Assembly: GCF_026965555.1 (NCBI RefSeq)
Contig: NZ_CP114040.1
Location: 5,704,001-5,768,000, forward strand
Direction: 5' to 3'
Length of the DNA stretch: 64,000 nt
Origin: Nannocystis punicea
Lineage (GTDB): Bacteria; Myxococcota_A; Polyangia; Nannocystales; Nannocystaceae
Part shown: one piece after another, positions 52,538 through 60,842 of the stretch
Numbering within the stretch: position 1 is the first letter of the stretch
How the letters are laid out: every line of letters starts with the position of its first letter
Made by a program: the position numbers and the translations under genes
Notes under the pieces: generated by a model
What the model was told of the DNA's origin: nothing
The model's database searches: none
Seen by the model: only the letters and a program-made list of their open reading frames with translations

Positions 52538-53224
52538 GTGGAGAGCCGTCCACAAATCCTGCTGGTCGAGGACGACGCGCGACTCGCCGGCCTGGTCACC
52601 GCGTTTCTCACCACCCAGGGGTTCGAGGTCCGCGCCGTCGCGGACGGTCGCGCGGGGATCGCCGCCATCCTCGCCGAACCACCCGACTGCGTCATCCTCG
52701 ACATGTTGCTCCCGGGCGCCGACGGCCTCGAGGTCTGTCGCGCCGTTCGCGGCCGCTATCGCGGGTTCATCCTCGTGTTGACCGCGCAGGACGAGGACAT
52801 CCACGAGGTCGTCGCGCTCGACACCGGCGCCGACGACTACCTGGCCAAGCCCGTACGCCCCCAGGTGCTCCTCGCCCGCCTGCGGGCCCTGCTGCGCCGC
52901 GGCGCGCGGCTGAGCGACGCGTGCATCCTCGCGGGCGACCTCGCCATCGACGGCGATCGGCGCACGGTTCACCGCGCGGGCGTCCCCGTCGCGCTCACCG
53001 ACGCCGAGTTCGACCTGCTCTGGTTGCTGGCCACGCGAGCGCCCGCAGTGCTCTCGCGCGACGAGCTGGTGGCGGAGCTGCGCGGGATCGAGTTCGACGG
53101 CCTCGACCGCTCGATCGACATGCGGGTGTCCAAGCTGCGGCGCAAGCTCGGCGACGACCAGGCGCCGCATCGGCGGATCCGGACCGTCCGCGGGCGCGGC
53201 TACCTGTTCGTGAAGGACCGATGA
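52538..53224 (+). CDS. OmpR-family response regulator (RstA-like)
   Basis: 228 residues from the GTG at 52538 (VESRPQILLVEDDARLAGLV); in-frame sequence upstream is not family-like. Receiver with EDD at 11-13, phospho-acceptor Asp55 (CVILDMLLPG) and Lys104 (YLAKPVRPQ). The winged-helix DNA-binding domain includes LTDAEFDLLWLLATRAPAVL, DRSIDMRVSKLRRKLGDD and TVRGRGYLFVKDR. Host-like codon use separates it from the regulator at 9849. It is followed by a triplicated junction and then its kinase. Confidence 0.92.
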   Translation: MESRPQILLVEDDARLAGLVTAFLTTQGFEVRAVADGRAGIAAILAEPPDCVILDMLLPGADGLEVCRAVRGRYRGFILVLTAQDEDIHEVVALDTGADDYLAKPVRPQVLLARLRALLRRGARLSDACILAGDLAIDGDRRTVHRAGVPVALTDAEFDLLWLLATRAPAVLSRDELVAELRGIEFDGLDRSIDMRVSKLRRKLGDDQAPHRRIRTVRGRGYLFVKDR

Positions 53225-53304
53225 ACGACCTGTCGGTGCGCTTCCACGTCGGCGTCGTCGCGGCGCTCGCCCTCGCCCTGCCCTCGTTCGTGAAGGACCG
53301 ATGA
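53221..53304 (+). CDS. Leader peptide 1 created by the 80-bp repeat
   Basis: A 27-residue frame, MNDLSVRFHVGVVAALALAL plus PSFVKDR, starting in the ATGA overlap with the regulator stop and ending in the ATGA overlap with leader 2. It fuses the first membrane helix of the kinase to the regulator's last five residues (FVKDR). It should be translated if coupling works as in normal ATGA junctions; whether it has a function is unknown. Confidence 0.4.
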   Translation: MNDLSVRFHVGVVAALALALPSFVKDR

Positions 53305-53384
53305 ACGACCTGTCGGTGCGCTTCCACGTCGGCGTCGTCGCGGCGCTCGCCCTCGCCCTGCCCTCGCTCGTGAAGGACCGATGA
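53301..53384 (+). CDS. Leader peptide 2 created by the 80-bp repeat
   Basis: A 27-residue frame nearly identical to leader 1 (ends PSLVKDR) and overlapping the kinase ATG by ATGA. With leader 1 it places two coupled termination-reinitiation steps between regulator and kinase, which would be expected to lower kinase synthesis or add a membrane micro-peptide. Confidence 0.4.
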   Translation: MNDLSVRFHVGVVAALALALPSLVKDR

Positions 53385-54745
53385 ACAACCTGTTCGTGCG
53401 CTTCTACGTCGGCGTCGTCGCGGCGCTCGCCCTCGCCCTGCTCCTCGTCGTCCTCGCGGCGGCCGGGCGGCACGAGACGACCGCCGCGCGCGAGGCCCAG
53501 TCGGCCAGGCTGGCGGAGCACTACGTCGAGCTGACGCAGGGCAACCACTGGTTGATGCAGGAGGCTTTGCTCGCGCGACCGCCCGCGGAGTGGGACGCGG
53601 TCCTCGAGCAATGGCGGCCGCACTTCCGCTACCCCATCGCCCTGCAGCCCGCGCGCGAGCTGCTCGCCGGCGAGCTGCCGCCGTTCGTGCGCGAGCGCCT
53701 CGCGGTCGGTGAACCCGCCGCGTGGTCGCGGCTCGCTAGCCCGACCTCCGAGCGCCTCACCCTCTATCTGCCGCTCGCGGGGTCGGACCGCGTCCTCGTC
53801 GAGGAGCTCGAGCTCGGGCCGCCCGTCGACGTGTTGCTCGATCTCCTCGGCGTCGACCTCGTGGTGCTCCTGGCGATCCTCGGCCTCACCATCCTCGCGC
53901 TGACGCGGCCGCTCGCGCGCCACGTGAACCGCCTGGCGGACGCCGCCAGCGCGTTCGGGGCCGGCCGACTGGACGCCCGCGTCGGCGCGTCCGCGCCCGA
54001 GCCGATCGGTCGGCTGGCGCGCACCTTCAACGCCATGGCCGAGCGCATCCAGCGGGCCGCGGACGAGCAGCAAGCGACGCTGCAGGCCATCTCGCACGAG
54101 CTGCGGACCCCGATCGTGCGCCTGCACTTCGCGCTGGAGGTCGCCGGCGGAGCGCTGGCCGAGGTCCCGGCGGCGCGCGAGCACCTCGAGGAGATGGCGC
54201 GCGACGTCGGCGAGATCGAGGCGCTGGTCGAGGAGCTGCTGACCTACGCCCGCCTGCAGCCCGGCGCGCCGCCCCTCGAGCTCGTGCAGCTCGACCTGGC
54301 CGAGCTCGTGCACGACGTCGTGCGCGACCTCGGACCGCTGGCGCCGCGGCTCGCGCTGGGGATCGACGGCCCCGCGTCGGCGCCCTGCTCCGCCCATCCG
54401 CGGCACCTCGCGCGCGCCGTCAGCAACCTCCTGCGCAACGCCCAGCGCCACGCGCGAGCGCAGGTCCGCGTCAGGTTCGCCGTCGCCGGATCCGCCGCCA
54501 CGGTCACCGTCGACGACGACGGCCCCGGCATCCCCGAGGAGCACCGCGCGCGCGTGTTCTTGCCGTTCGAGCGGCTCGACGCCAGCCGCAGCCGCGCCAC
54601 CGGCGGCTACGGCCTCGGCCTGGCCATCGTGCACCGGGTGATGCAGGCCCATGGGGGCAGCGCGCGCGCCGAGGCCTGCGACCTCGGCGGCGCGCGCCTG
54701 GTGCTCGCCTGGTCCTGGCCCGGCGAGGCCGACCGCGGCGATTGA
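53381..54745 (+). CDS. Sensor histidine kinase (RstB-like)
   Basis: 454 residues from the ATG at 53381. Membrane helices at about 6-28 and 156-175 flank a periplasmic sensor (about 30-155). HAMP (PLARHVNRLADAASAFGAGR) leads to the phospho-acceptor His239 in LQAISHELRTPIVRLHFALE. ATPase motifs: N box (NLLRNAQRHA), G1 (VDDDGPGIPEEH), F box (VFLPFERLDASRS), G2 (GGYGLGLAIVHRV). Domain order and the FALE H-box match RstB-type kinases. Partner is the regulator at 52538; the signal is unknown. Confidence 0.93.
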   Translation: MNNLFVRFYVGVVAALALALLLVVLAAAGRHETTAAREAQSARLAEHYVELTQGNHWLMQEALLARPPAEWDAVLEQWRPHFRYPIALQPARELLAGELPPFVRERLAVGEPAAWSRLASPTSERLTLYLPLAGSDRVLVEELELGPPVDVLLDLLGVDLVVLLAILGLTILALTRPLARHVNRLADAASAFGAGRLDARVGASAPEPIGRLARTFNAMAERIQRAADEQQATLQAISHELRTPIVRLHFALEVAGGALAEVPAAREHLEEMARDVGEIEALVEELLTYARLQPGAPPLELVQLDLAELVHDVVRDLGPLAPRLALGIDGPASAPCSAHPRHLARAVSNLLRNAQRHARAQVRVRFAVAGSAATVTVDDDGPGIPEEHRARVFLPFERLDASRSRATGGYGLGLAIVHRVMQAHGGSARAEACDLGGARLVLAWSWPGEADRGD

Positions 54746-54755
54746 GGCGCGCCCG

Positions 54756-56477
54756 TCAGCGCGAGGCGCTCGCGCGGGCGCGCTGGAACCGGCGCCGGAC
54801 CTCGTCGAGCCCGGCGACAGAATCGGGGCCCGGCGACGTCAGCGGCGCGGCGTTCTCCCACGCGTCGGCGGTGCCGAGCAGGCCCGCGGCGGTCGCCGGG
54901 TCGCCGTGAAAGTCGAGGGGCTCGATGTCGACGAGGCACGACGTGTCGACCGGCGCGAGCGGAGCTTCGACGAAGGCGGCGAACATCGACAGGCCGCACG
55001 GGGTGTGCGGCGCAGTCACGGTCGGGGTCCGGATCACGAGGGCGTGCGGCGCGTCCGGGACCGCCACGAAGGTCTGATGCGTCTGCGTGTAGTGAGGCGC
55101 GATCTCGTCGGCGAACTCGATCGGGGTCTGCGGATCGAGCGTGCCGTTCATCATCAGCATGGGGAACGCGACCGCCGGGTATCGGCCGACGTAGGCGTCC
55201 TGCGGGTAGCGCGGCCACTGCTCGTAGAGGGCGTACTCCGCCGCGACGTCGCCGCCCCAGAAGTACGCCTGTTCCTGCCTCGCGAGGGCGTCCGCGAGCG
55301 GGGGCAGCTCGGGCGTCATCATCTCGGAGATGGCGATGTGATTGCCCAGCACCTGCGACGACAGCAGGACGTCGGGAGGCGCGGTGGCCGGGTCGGGCGG
55401 CGCCGTGAGCGTGGCGAGGAGGTTGTGGAACACGGCGACGTCGTCCGCCTCGCAGCGGTTCCCGCGGTAGACGAGCGCGGGGATGAGGGGCCGGGTCTCG
55501 AGCGCGGCCAGGAACACGCCGAACAGCTGCTTGGCCATGGTGCGGGTGATGCCGGCCTCCGTCAGCCCCGCGCAGGTCCCGTCGTCGAGGCCGTCGAGGA
55601 ACGCGCCCATCGCCGCGAGCGGATCGCCGCCCAGCTTCCCGGCGCAGAACTCGTCCGCCCCGCACGCCTCCATGAATTTGCGGCCGACCCGATCGACCCA
55701 CGGGTCGAACTGATCGAGCGAGCACAGGCCGGCCTGACACAAGCTGTCGAGGGTGACCGAGGTCGGCTGCTCGGGGAACAGCTGCATGTATCTCTGGGCC
55801 CAGTAGGTGCCGTAGGAGACCCCGTACACGTGCACGTCCTGCTCCTGGCCGCGCGTCCACGCGATCAGGGCCCCGACGTCGCGCGCCGCGGCGGTCGTGT
55901 TGAAGTCCGCGAGCCCCTCGCCCCACGTCGCTTCGAGGTGCTCGATGCAGGCGGGCCACTCCGCAGGATCGATCATGTCGACGCCCGGCACCTCGTGATC
56001 GGGGCAGCCGAGTCGGGTCGAGCGGCCGACGCCGCGGTGATCGACGAGGTAGATGTCGCTCGCCGGCGAGAGCGCCTGCAGGGGCGCCGCCACCATTGCT
56101 TCAAAGGCGGCGCCGGATTGGCCAGGCCCGCCGCTGAGCAGCCAGACCTGCCGCGTCTTCGGCCCGCTGCCGGGGAGCCGCTTGACGAACAGCGCGATCG
56201 TCTCGCCCGCCGGATCGTCCCAGTCGCGCGGGACCTCGACGACCGCGCACTCCGCCTCCTCGCCCGCTCCGCCGGTGACCAGCGGGCACGGCTCCCACTC
56301 GAGCTCCGGAGCGACGCCGCCGGTGTCCTGCGTGTCGGTCCCGGTGTCACCGGTATCGTCGGTCACGACGGTCGCCCCGGTGTCGGTGTCGGTGTCGTTC
56401 TGCGCCTCCGCGCATCCACTCATCGCGGCGAGGCCGATGCCGGCCGCCGCCCATGACAACCACGAATGAAACGTCAT
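54756..56477 (-). CDS. Secreted alpha/beta hydrolase, S33/TAP-like peptidase lipoprotein
   Basis: 573 residues from the ATG at 56477, preceded by GAGAGGAC. Signal with lipobox at Cys22 (GLAAMSGC), an Asp/Thr linker, then an alpha/beta hydrolase: oxyanion loop VWLLSGGPGQSG, VDHRGVGRSTRLGCP, nucleophile elbow GVSYGT (Ser), late Asp in MMNGTLDPQTP and His in PDAPHALVI. The order and C-terminal TAP-like region fit tripeptidyl-aminopeptidase/proline iminopeptidase-type S33 enzymes. Likely trims peptides outside the cytoplasm. It converges with the kinase gene. Confidence 0.88.
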   Translation of the reverse strand: MTFHSWLSWAAAGIGLAAMSGCAEAQNDTDTDTGATVVTDDTGDTGTDTQDTGGVAPELEWEPCPLVTGGAGEEAECAVVEVPRDWDDPAGETIALFVKRLPGSGPKTRQVWLLSGGPGQSGAAFEAMVAAPLQALSPASDIYLVDHRGVGRSTRLGCPDHEVPGVDMIDPAEWPACIEHLEATWGEGLADFNTTAAARDVGALIAWTRGQEQDVHVYGVSYGTYWAQRYMQLFPEQPTSVTLDSLCQAGLCSLDQFDPWVDRVGRKFMEACGADEFCAGKLGGDPLAAMGAFLDGLDDGTCAGLTEAGITRTMAKQLFGVFLAALETRPLIPALVYRGNRCEADDVAVFHNLLATLTAPPDPATAPPDVLLSSQVLGNHIAISEMMTPELPPLADALARQEQAYFWGGDVAAEYALYEQWPRYPQDAYVGRYPAVAFPMLMMNGTLDPQTPIEFADEIAPHYTQTHQTFVAVPDAPHALVIRTPTVTAPHTPCGLSMFAAFVEAPLAPVDTSCLVDIEPLDFHGDPATAAGLLGTADAWENAAPLTSPGPDSVAGLDEVRRRFQRARASASR

Positions 56478-56654
56478 GTCGTCCTCTCTGTCGCTGGACT
56501 GTGGTCCGCGGACGACCCGATGTCCGTCGTGAGATTGTCGCCGCTTGTAACCGTTCGTAACCACGCCCACCGCGCGCGGACTGCTTGGCCGCGCGCGTGC
56601 ACCATTCTCCCCACGCGGCGCGAACGCTCGCTATGCTCCCCGCCACGAGGCGCG

Positions 56655-57125
56655 ATGGGCAGCGACTACCAGCGAATCAAGGTCTCCGAGGTCACCGACG
56701 GACGCGTCGTCCTCGAGGTCACCGAGTACCACCCCGACATGGCCGCCATCGACTGGCTGTTGACCGGGAAGCGCAGCGACGGCGGGGCGGACGAGCCGCT
56801 GACGCCCCGCCCGATCCCGATCGCCATGGCCTCGCGGGCCCGTACCTTCGCGGCGCAGCTGCTCACCGACTACGGCGACAGCGACTTCAAGGCCGCCGCA
56901 GTGCGGCGATCGAACGAGGACGAGGACGGCCACCAGGCCGACACCTTCATCACCGACCTCGTCGTGCGCGCCGTGGAGCCGCTCGCGCGCGCCAACGGTC
57001 GCGGCTGGCTGTATCGCGCCACTCTGGCGATCGACCTCGTCGACCCGTCGCTGGCCCGCGGCTTCGAGGTCGGCGACAAGTACGTCGCCCGCGCTTGCCC
57101 GAACGGCGAGTGGTACCTCGAGTGA
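56655..57125 (+). CDS. Hypothetical cytoplasmic protein
   Basis: 156 residues from the ATG at 56655 (GAGGCGCG upstream). No signal peptide. The start MGSDYQRIKVSEVTDGRVVL and the segments RTFAAQLLTDYGDSDFKAAA and GWLYRATLAIDLVDPSLARG suggest a single alpha/beta domain. The family is not recognised. Confidence 0.65.
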   Translation: MGSDYQRIKVSEVTDGRVVLEVTEYHPDMAAIDWLLTGKRSDGGADEPLTPRPIPIAMASRARTFAAQLLTDYGDSDFKAAAVRRSNEDEDGHQADTFITDLVVRAVEPLARANGRGWLYRATLAIDLVDPSLARGFEVGDKYVARACPNGEWYLE

Positions 57126-57191
57126 TCGTCGCGGCGTCACCCGGCGCGCTCGTGAAGCGCCACGACGAGTGTGACTCGCAGTCGCCGTGCA

Positions 57192-57956
57192 TCACTGCAG
57201 CGTCGCGTAGTCGAAGCCGGACTCCGTGATCAGCTGCACCCCCGGCGTCGTCTCGACGAGCGGCGTCTCGCAGCTCGCGTCGATCGCCGTCCGCCCGCCG
57301 TACAGCGGCCCGGGCGCCGAGAACGACGCGAACGCGCTGGTGTCGAGGCGCCCGGAGATCCACAGGGTCGCGCCGACGGTGGTCTTGACCACCACCAGCG
57401 GGCTGCTCGCGGCCGTCGACGCCTTGTTCCACGCCTCGCTCCACTTCGGCGTCGCCGAGCTCGCGCCGATCTGGACGTTACAGCTGGCGCGGCCGTCGTA
57501 CAGGCCCGAGCCGTCCCAGTCGACCGTCAGCGCCGCGCGGAAGGTCAGCGTCACCGGCGTGTTCTTCGGCAGGGTGTCCGACGCGACGACGAAGCGGTCG
57601 ACGAAGCGGCTGGACGTCGTCGCCGAGACCGCGTTCGGGAAGCTGGTCGCGTCGACGCGCTCGGCGACCGCGAGGTTGCGACTCGAGAGCGAGCCCAGGT
57701 CGGCCCACGCGAACGCATCGGCGTCGGAGTAGAGGATCTGCGTGTAGTAGAACGCCCAGGTGACGCCGGCGGGGTCGTGCTGCGCCTCGGTCGAGGTCTG
57801 GCCCATCAGCGGCCCGACGTAGGAGGCGCCCCCGCCCGGGGTCCCACCCGTCACCGCATGCGCGGTGACCGAGTAGTTCGGGCCCTGCGCCTGCGCCGGA
57901 GCAGCGACTGCGAGCATGGAGAGGCAAACCACTGTGGAGATCGTCAAGGAATCCAT
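57192..57956 (-). CDS. Exported hypothetical protein
   Basis: 254 residues from the ATG at 57956. A clear cleavable signal peptide (TISTVVCLSMLAVAAPAQAQ). The mature part is beta-rich and polar (NYSVTAHAVTGGTPGGGASY, PVTLTFRAALTVDWDGSGLY, VVVKTTVGATLWISGRLDTS), with two cysteines. It may be a single jelly-roll-like domain. Not recognised. Confidence 0.75.
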   Translation of the reverse strand: MDSLTISTVVCLSMLAVAAPAQAQGPNYSVTAHAVTGGTPGGGASYVGPLMGQTSTEAQHDPAGVTWAFYYTQILYSDADAFAWADLGSLSSRNLAVAERVDATSFPNAVSATTSSRFVDRFVVASDTLPKNTPVTLTFRAALTVDWDGSGLYDGRASCNVQIGASSATPKWSEAWNKASTAASSPLVVVKTTVGATLWISGRLDTSAFASFSAPGPLYGGRTAIDASCETPLVETTPGVQLITESGFDYATLQ

Positions 57957-58125
57957 GCCCGGTTAGCGCCGACAGACGCTGCCGGGATCGGTGTCGGCCA
58001 TGCCGGGGTAACGCACGTCGCGGGCAGTGAACCGATTTGTGGCGCGACCTACATGGGAAGCTCCACGACGACGCCGCCGCACCTGGTCTCGTCGGCCGGC
58101 GACACGTGTGCGTCTCGCGGCCCGC

Positions 58126-58258
58126 CGTCGACTGATCTGTCCCAAGAGACAGCACGCTCCGCGACTCGCCGCGCACCGCGTCGCATCGACGCAGGTGCAC
58201 CGTCGAGTGATCTGTCCCGAGAGACAGCAATCGTCGCGATTCGCCGCGCACCCAGGTG
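58126..58258. repeat. Two direct 58-bp repeats with CTGTC-N6-GACAG palindromes
   Basis: Copies at 58126-58183 and 58201-58258, 75 bp apart. Each has CCGTCGA.TGAT, a palindrome (CTGTCCCAAGAGACAG at 58137-58152; CTGTCCCGAGAGACAG at 58212-58227) and a tail ending CGCCGCGCACC. They occupy the otherwise gene-free 57957-58362 gap. The tail resembles those following the palindromes at 8735 and 59597, so the mobile or copied unit is longer than the palindrome. Confidence 0.88.
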
Positions 58259-58362
58259 CTTCGGCCCAGCCGCGCATTCTCCGTCTGAAGCGCGCGCGGC
58301 GACCTCTTGCGCCCGCGCCTGAGGCCGTGCACCACGCGGGTCCGGACGCACCGCGCCGGACG

Positions 58363-58695
58363 CTACGTCGCGCTCGCGCGCCCCGGGCCTGACGGACTGT
58401 TCGCGGCGACCGGCGATTGCGACCGCTCGCATCGACGGTCCCGCAGGACGATGCTGCGGACGGGCCCGCTCCTGTCGTCCTCGACGACCTCGTCCCAGGA
58501 GAAGAAGACCAGCTCGGGCTGCGGCCGGCGCGGGACGACGAGCTCGCCCCAGCGCGACAGCGTCGGCAGGGGCTCCTCCGCGGTCTCCGGGGCGAGTACG
58601 ACGGCGATGCCGTTCGGGTCCTCGGCCGCGACGACGCCGCGACGGAGCGTTGCAGGGCCCTTGTAGACGTTTACGGGAGCTCCGATGGACTGCAT
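58363..58695 (-). CDS. Small hypothetical protein
   Basis: 110 residues from the ATG at 58695 (MQSIGAPVNVYKGPATLRRG). Beta-strand-rich with NGIAVVLAPETAEEPLPTLS, GELVVPRRPQPELVFFSWDE and VEDDRSGPVRSIVLRDRRCE; the last 20 residues are low-complexity. Possibly an SH3-like small domain. Not recognised; isolated between repeat-containing gaps. Confidence 0.5.
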   Translation of the reverse strand: MQSIGAPVNVYKGPATLRRGVVAAEDPNGIAVVLAPETAEEPLPTLSRWGELVVPRRPQPELVFFSWDEVVEDDRSGPVRSIVLRDRRCERSQSPVAANSPSGPGRASAT

Positions 58696-59590
58696 GGTGA
58701 TGCCGCCTGGAGGTTGGGGGTCAAGCCATCCGCGGACATGAACGGTGGAGCCAGGAGCGCTGCCAGGGTTGCTCGGCTCACCGTGTCGCATGAGAGTGAT
58801 AGCTGGTCGGGCGACATCGGCCAGCCGACTTTGATCGGACGCACGGATCGCCCGAAACAGCGAACTGCAGCCTCTCCGCCGCGCCCGAGCCTGCTCGCTG
58901 CAGGCCGAGGCCGCAGCCAGCGCCGCTACCGCCGCGGACCTGATTCAAAGGACCTGTGGCAACGAAATCGACGCCCGGACACCTGTACGGCTCCTACCAT
59001 GCCATTCATGCGCCTCATTCGCATCGACGCAGCCGTCGCAGAGCTCCGGCCGTCAGGCGAAGTCAAGCTCGTTCGTCATCGCCTGGCATGACCGGGCTCT
59101 GCGGTCCGATTCATCCGTGGGCGCCGCTGTACCGCCGTCCGCACGAGGGACGCAGCGCCGCTCCAGACCGCGCCACCTCGAACAGAAGCCCCGACTGCGT
59201 GAGCGCCCGACGCACCCCGCGTCCCGGTCGACGCCCGGGTCGTGCCTCATTGCACAATCATCACGATTCCCCCTCGTCCTATCATTCGAACCGCGCACGC
59301 GAGATTCGACGCTGTCGATACGGCGGCGCAGGGCGCCCCACCCGGCGTTCCAGCCTCATGGCGTGAGCGGCTCGGCCTCGCTTTGCGGTGCGCACGTACT
59401 GGCAACGCACTCGTCCTCCTCGCACACGTCGCCCTCCTCGCCGTCGACGACCCGGGTACGCCACAACGCGCCATCTCTGCGCCGTTCGTCGCCGTTGCGC
59501 GGAGTGTATGTCGTTCACGCTCGGTATTCACGCCGCGCATGGTTCGGTGCCCGCGTCGCTGCTGCACGCGACCGGTGGCCCGCGCGCCCA

Positions 59591-59664
59591 TGGATCTGTC
59601 CCGGAGGACATCTCGATCCGCCGACTCGCCTCGTACGGCCACGACGACCTGTCCCTCGAGACAG
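59591..59664. repeat. Two palindromes of the dispersed family, 52 bp apart
   Basis: TGTCC-CGGA-GGACA at 59597-59610 with the tail TCTCGATCCGCCGACTCGCC, and CTGTCCCTCGAGACAG at 59649-59664. They sit within 58696-59828, a gap of 1.1 kb where I find no convincing gene on either strand; a 30-residue frame at about 59000-59091 (MPFMRLIRIDAAVAELRPS) may be a relic. Confidence 0.8.
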
Positions 59665-59828
59665 CTCCATGTCCGCCGTGAGCCTCGTCCGCGGCGCCCC
59701 GTCGCGAATGAGGACCGGCGTGATGTCGCGCCAGGCCGATTCCTTCGCGCCGGGAACCCCCCGCTCGCGGTGCTGTCGAAGGCCGGCGTGTGCCGTCATC
59801 TCCGGGATGCGGCGCCGGAAGGATCGTC

Positions 59829-60179
59829 ATGCGTCGGATCTTGATCGCGGCGTCGTGCGCGTCGTTCGCGTACGGTGCGTCCCTGTCCACCAGTCACGCC
59901 GCGCAGTCGGTGGCCGAATGCGTCCAGGTCCAGCCCGAGGCCGCGGCGCGCGGGATGTCGCTGCGGGTGCACAACCAATGTGATGTCACCGTCCGTTGCG
60001 AGCTGCGCTGGAGCGTGCGTTGCGAGGACGACACCGCGGAGACCCCGGCGCGACCGATGACCCTGGTGGTCCGCCTCGCGCCCGGCCACACGCGCGATCT
60101 ACTGGCCTCCGGCGAAGCCTGCGGCGAGCGGATCTGGGAGATCGCCGACGACGCGTGGGAGTGCAAGGAGACGCGCTGA
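59829..60179 (+). CDS. Small exported hypothetical protein
   Basis: 116 residues from the ATG at 59829, with GGAAGGA nine bases upstream. The signal peptide (MRRILIAASCASFAYGASLS, then TSHAAQ) is followed by one beta domain with six cysteines (AECVQVQPEAAARGMSLRVH, NQCDVTVRCELRWSVRCEDD, GEACGERIWEIADDAWECKE). The alternating Cys spacing suggests three disulfides. Family not recognised; it converges with the exported gene ending at 60237. Confidence 0.75.
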   Translation: MRRILIAASCASFAYGASLSTSHAAQSVAECVQVQPEAAARGMSLRVHNQCDVTVRCELRWSVRCEDDTAETPARPMTLVVRLAPGHTRDLLASGEACGERIWEIADDAWECKETR

Positions 60180-60236
60180 GCGGCTCGTGCCGGACGTTCC
60201 TCGAGCGAGCGCGAGGGCGTGAGTGCGGCCCGCGCG

Positions 60237-60842
60237 TCACTCGAGCGAACAGTTGATGAACCCCATCTCGAGCGGCCGGATCACGTCGAGCACCGTCGAC
60301 GACAGCGAGTACGCGTCGATCGCCGGCGAGTTCAGCCGCATGAACTCGAGCGTCAGCGCGCGTCCGTTGGCCGGCGCCGTCACCAGCCTCAGGCACAGGT
60401 CGAGCGCCGCGCGGGCCTCCGCGTTCATCGCGATCGACACCTTGAAGGTCGGCGGCGAGAAGCTCCACTTGCCGCGCTCGCTGACCGTCACGCCGCTCGA
60501 GCTCTCGATCTCGAGCACATCCGAAGCGAACTTCGTCCCGAGCTGCGAGCTGTTGAAGCTCGAGCGCAGCTTCAGCGCGCCCGCGTCCTTGAACGTCACC
60601 ATCAGGTCGCGCAGCTCGTTGGCCACCACCTTGGGCGGCAGCGTCGTCGACGGCGGCGGGGCTACGGGGGTCGGCGTCGCCCGGGGCCCCGGCAGCGACG
60701 GCCCCTGCGACGCCAGCTCCTTCTTCGACGGCTCCTTCTGCGCCGCCGACACGCTGTAGGACAGGACCATCGCCCCAGCGAGCGCGAGGGACAGGCCGAG
60801 GAGCATCGGGGCGAGGTGAGCGTGACGGTGCCGCATGCTCAT
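60237..60842 (-). CDS. Exported or membrane-anchored hypothetical protein
   Basis: 201 residues from the ATG at 60842 (ATG 60836 is an alternative). The N-terminal hydrophobic segment (APMLLGLSLALAGAMVLSYS) is a signal peptide or anchor, followed by a Pro-rich linker (PRATPTPVAPPPSTTLPP). The C-terminal 120 residues are a mixed domain (NELRDLMVTFKDAGALKLRS, FKVSIAMNAEARAALDLCLR, LTLEFMRLNSPAIDAYSLSS). Not recognised. Confidence 0.7.
   Translation of the reverse strand: MSMRHRHAHLAPMLLGLSLALAGAMVLSYSVSAAQKEPSKKELASQGPSLPGPRATPTPVAPPPSTTLPPKVVANELRDLMVTFKDAGALKLRSSFNSSQLGTKFASDVLEIESSSGVTVSERGKWSFSPPTFKVSIAMNAEARAALDLCLRLVTAPANGRALTLEFMRLNSPAIDAYSLSSTVLDVIRPLEMGFINCSLE

Larger units (their letters stand above)
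53207..53441. repeat. 80-bp tandem triplication of the regulator-kinase gene junction
   Basis: The regulator 3' end (TTCGTGAAGGACCG) plus the kinase 5' end (ATGAAC.ACCTG.CGGTGCG) forms a unit repeated with exact 80-bp period: ATGs at 53221, 53301 and 53381. The first two units are near identical; the third, which opens the real kinase gene, differs at a few bases (GAC to AAC, TCG to TTC, CAC to TAC). Because 80 is not a multiple of three, each extra copy runs into a TGA overlapping the next ATG. Confidence 0.95.

Noticed and set aside
53221..53384. Assembly artefact as the sole explanation for the 80-bp triplication
   Set aside because: Kept as a caution only: the third copy differs at several bases from the first two, which a simple read-stacking error would not produce.
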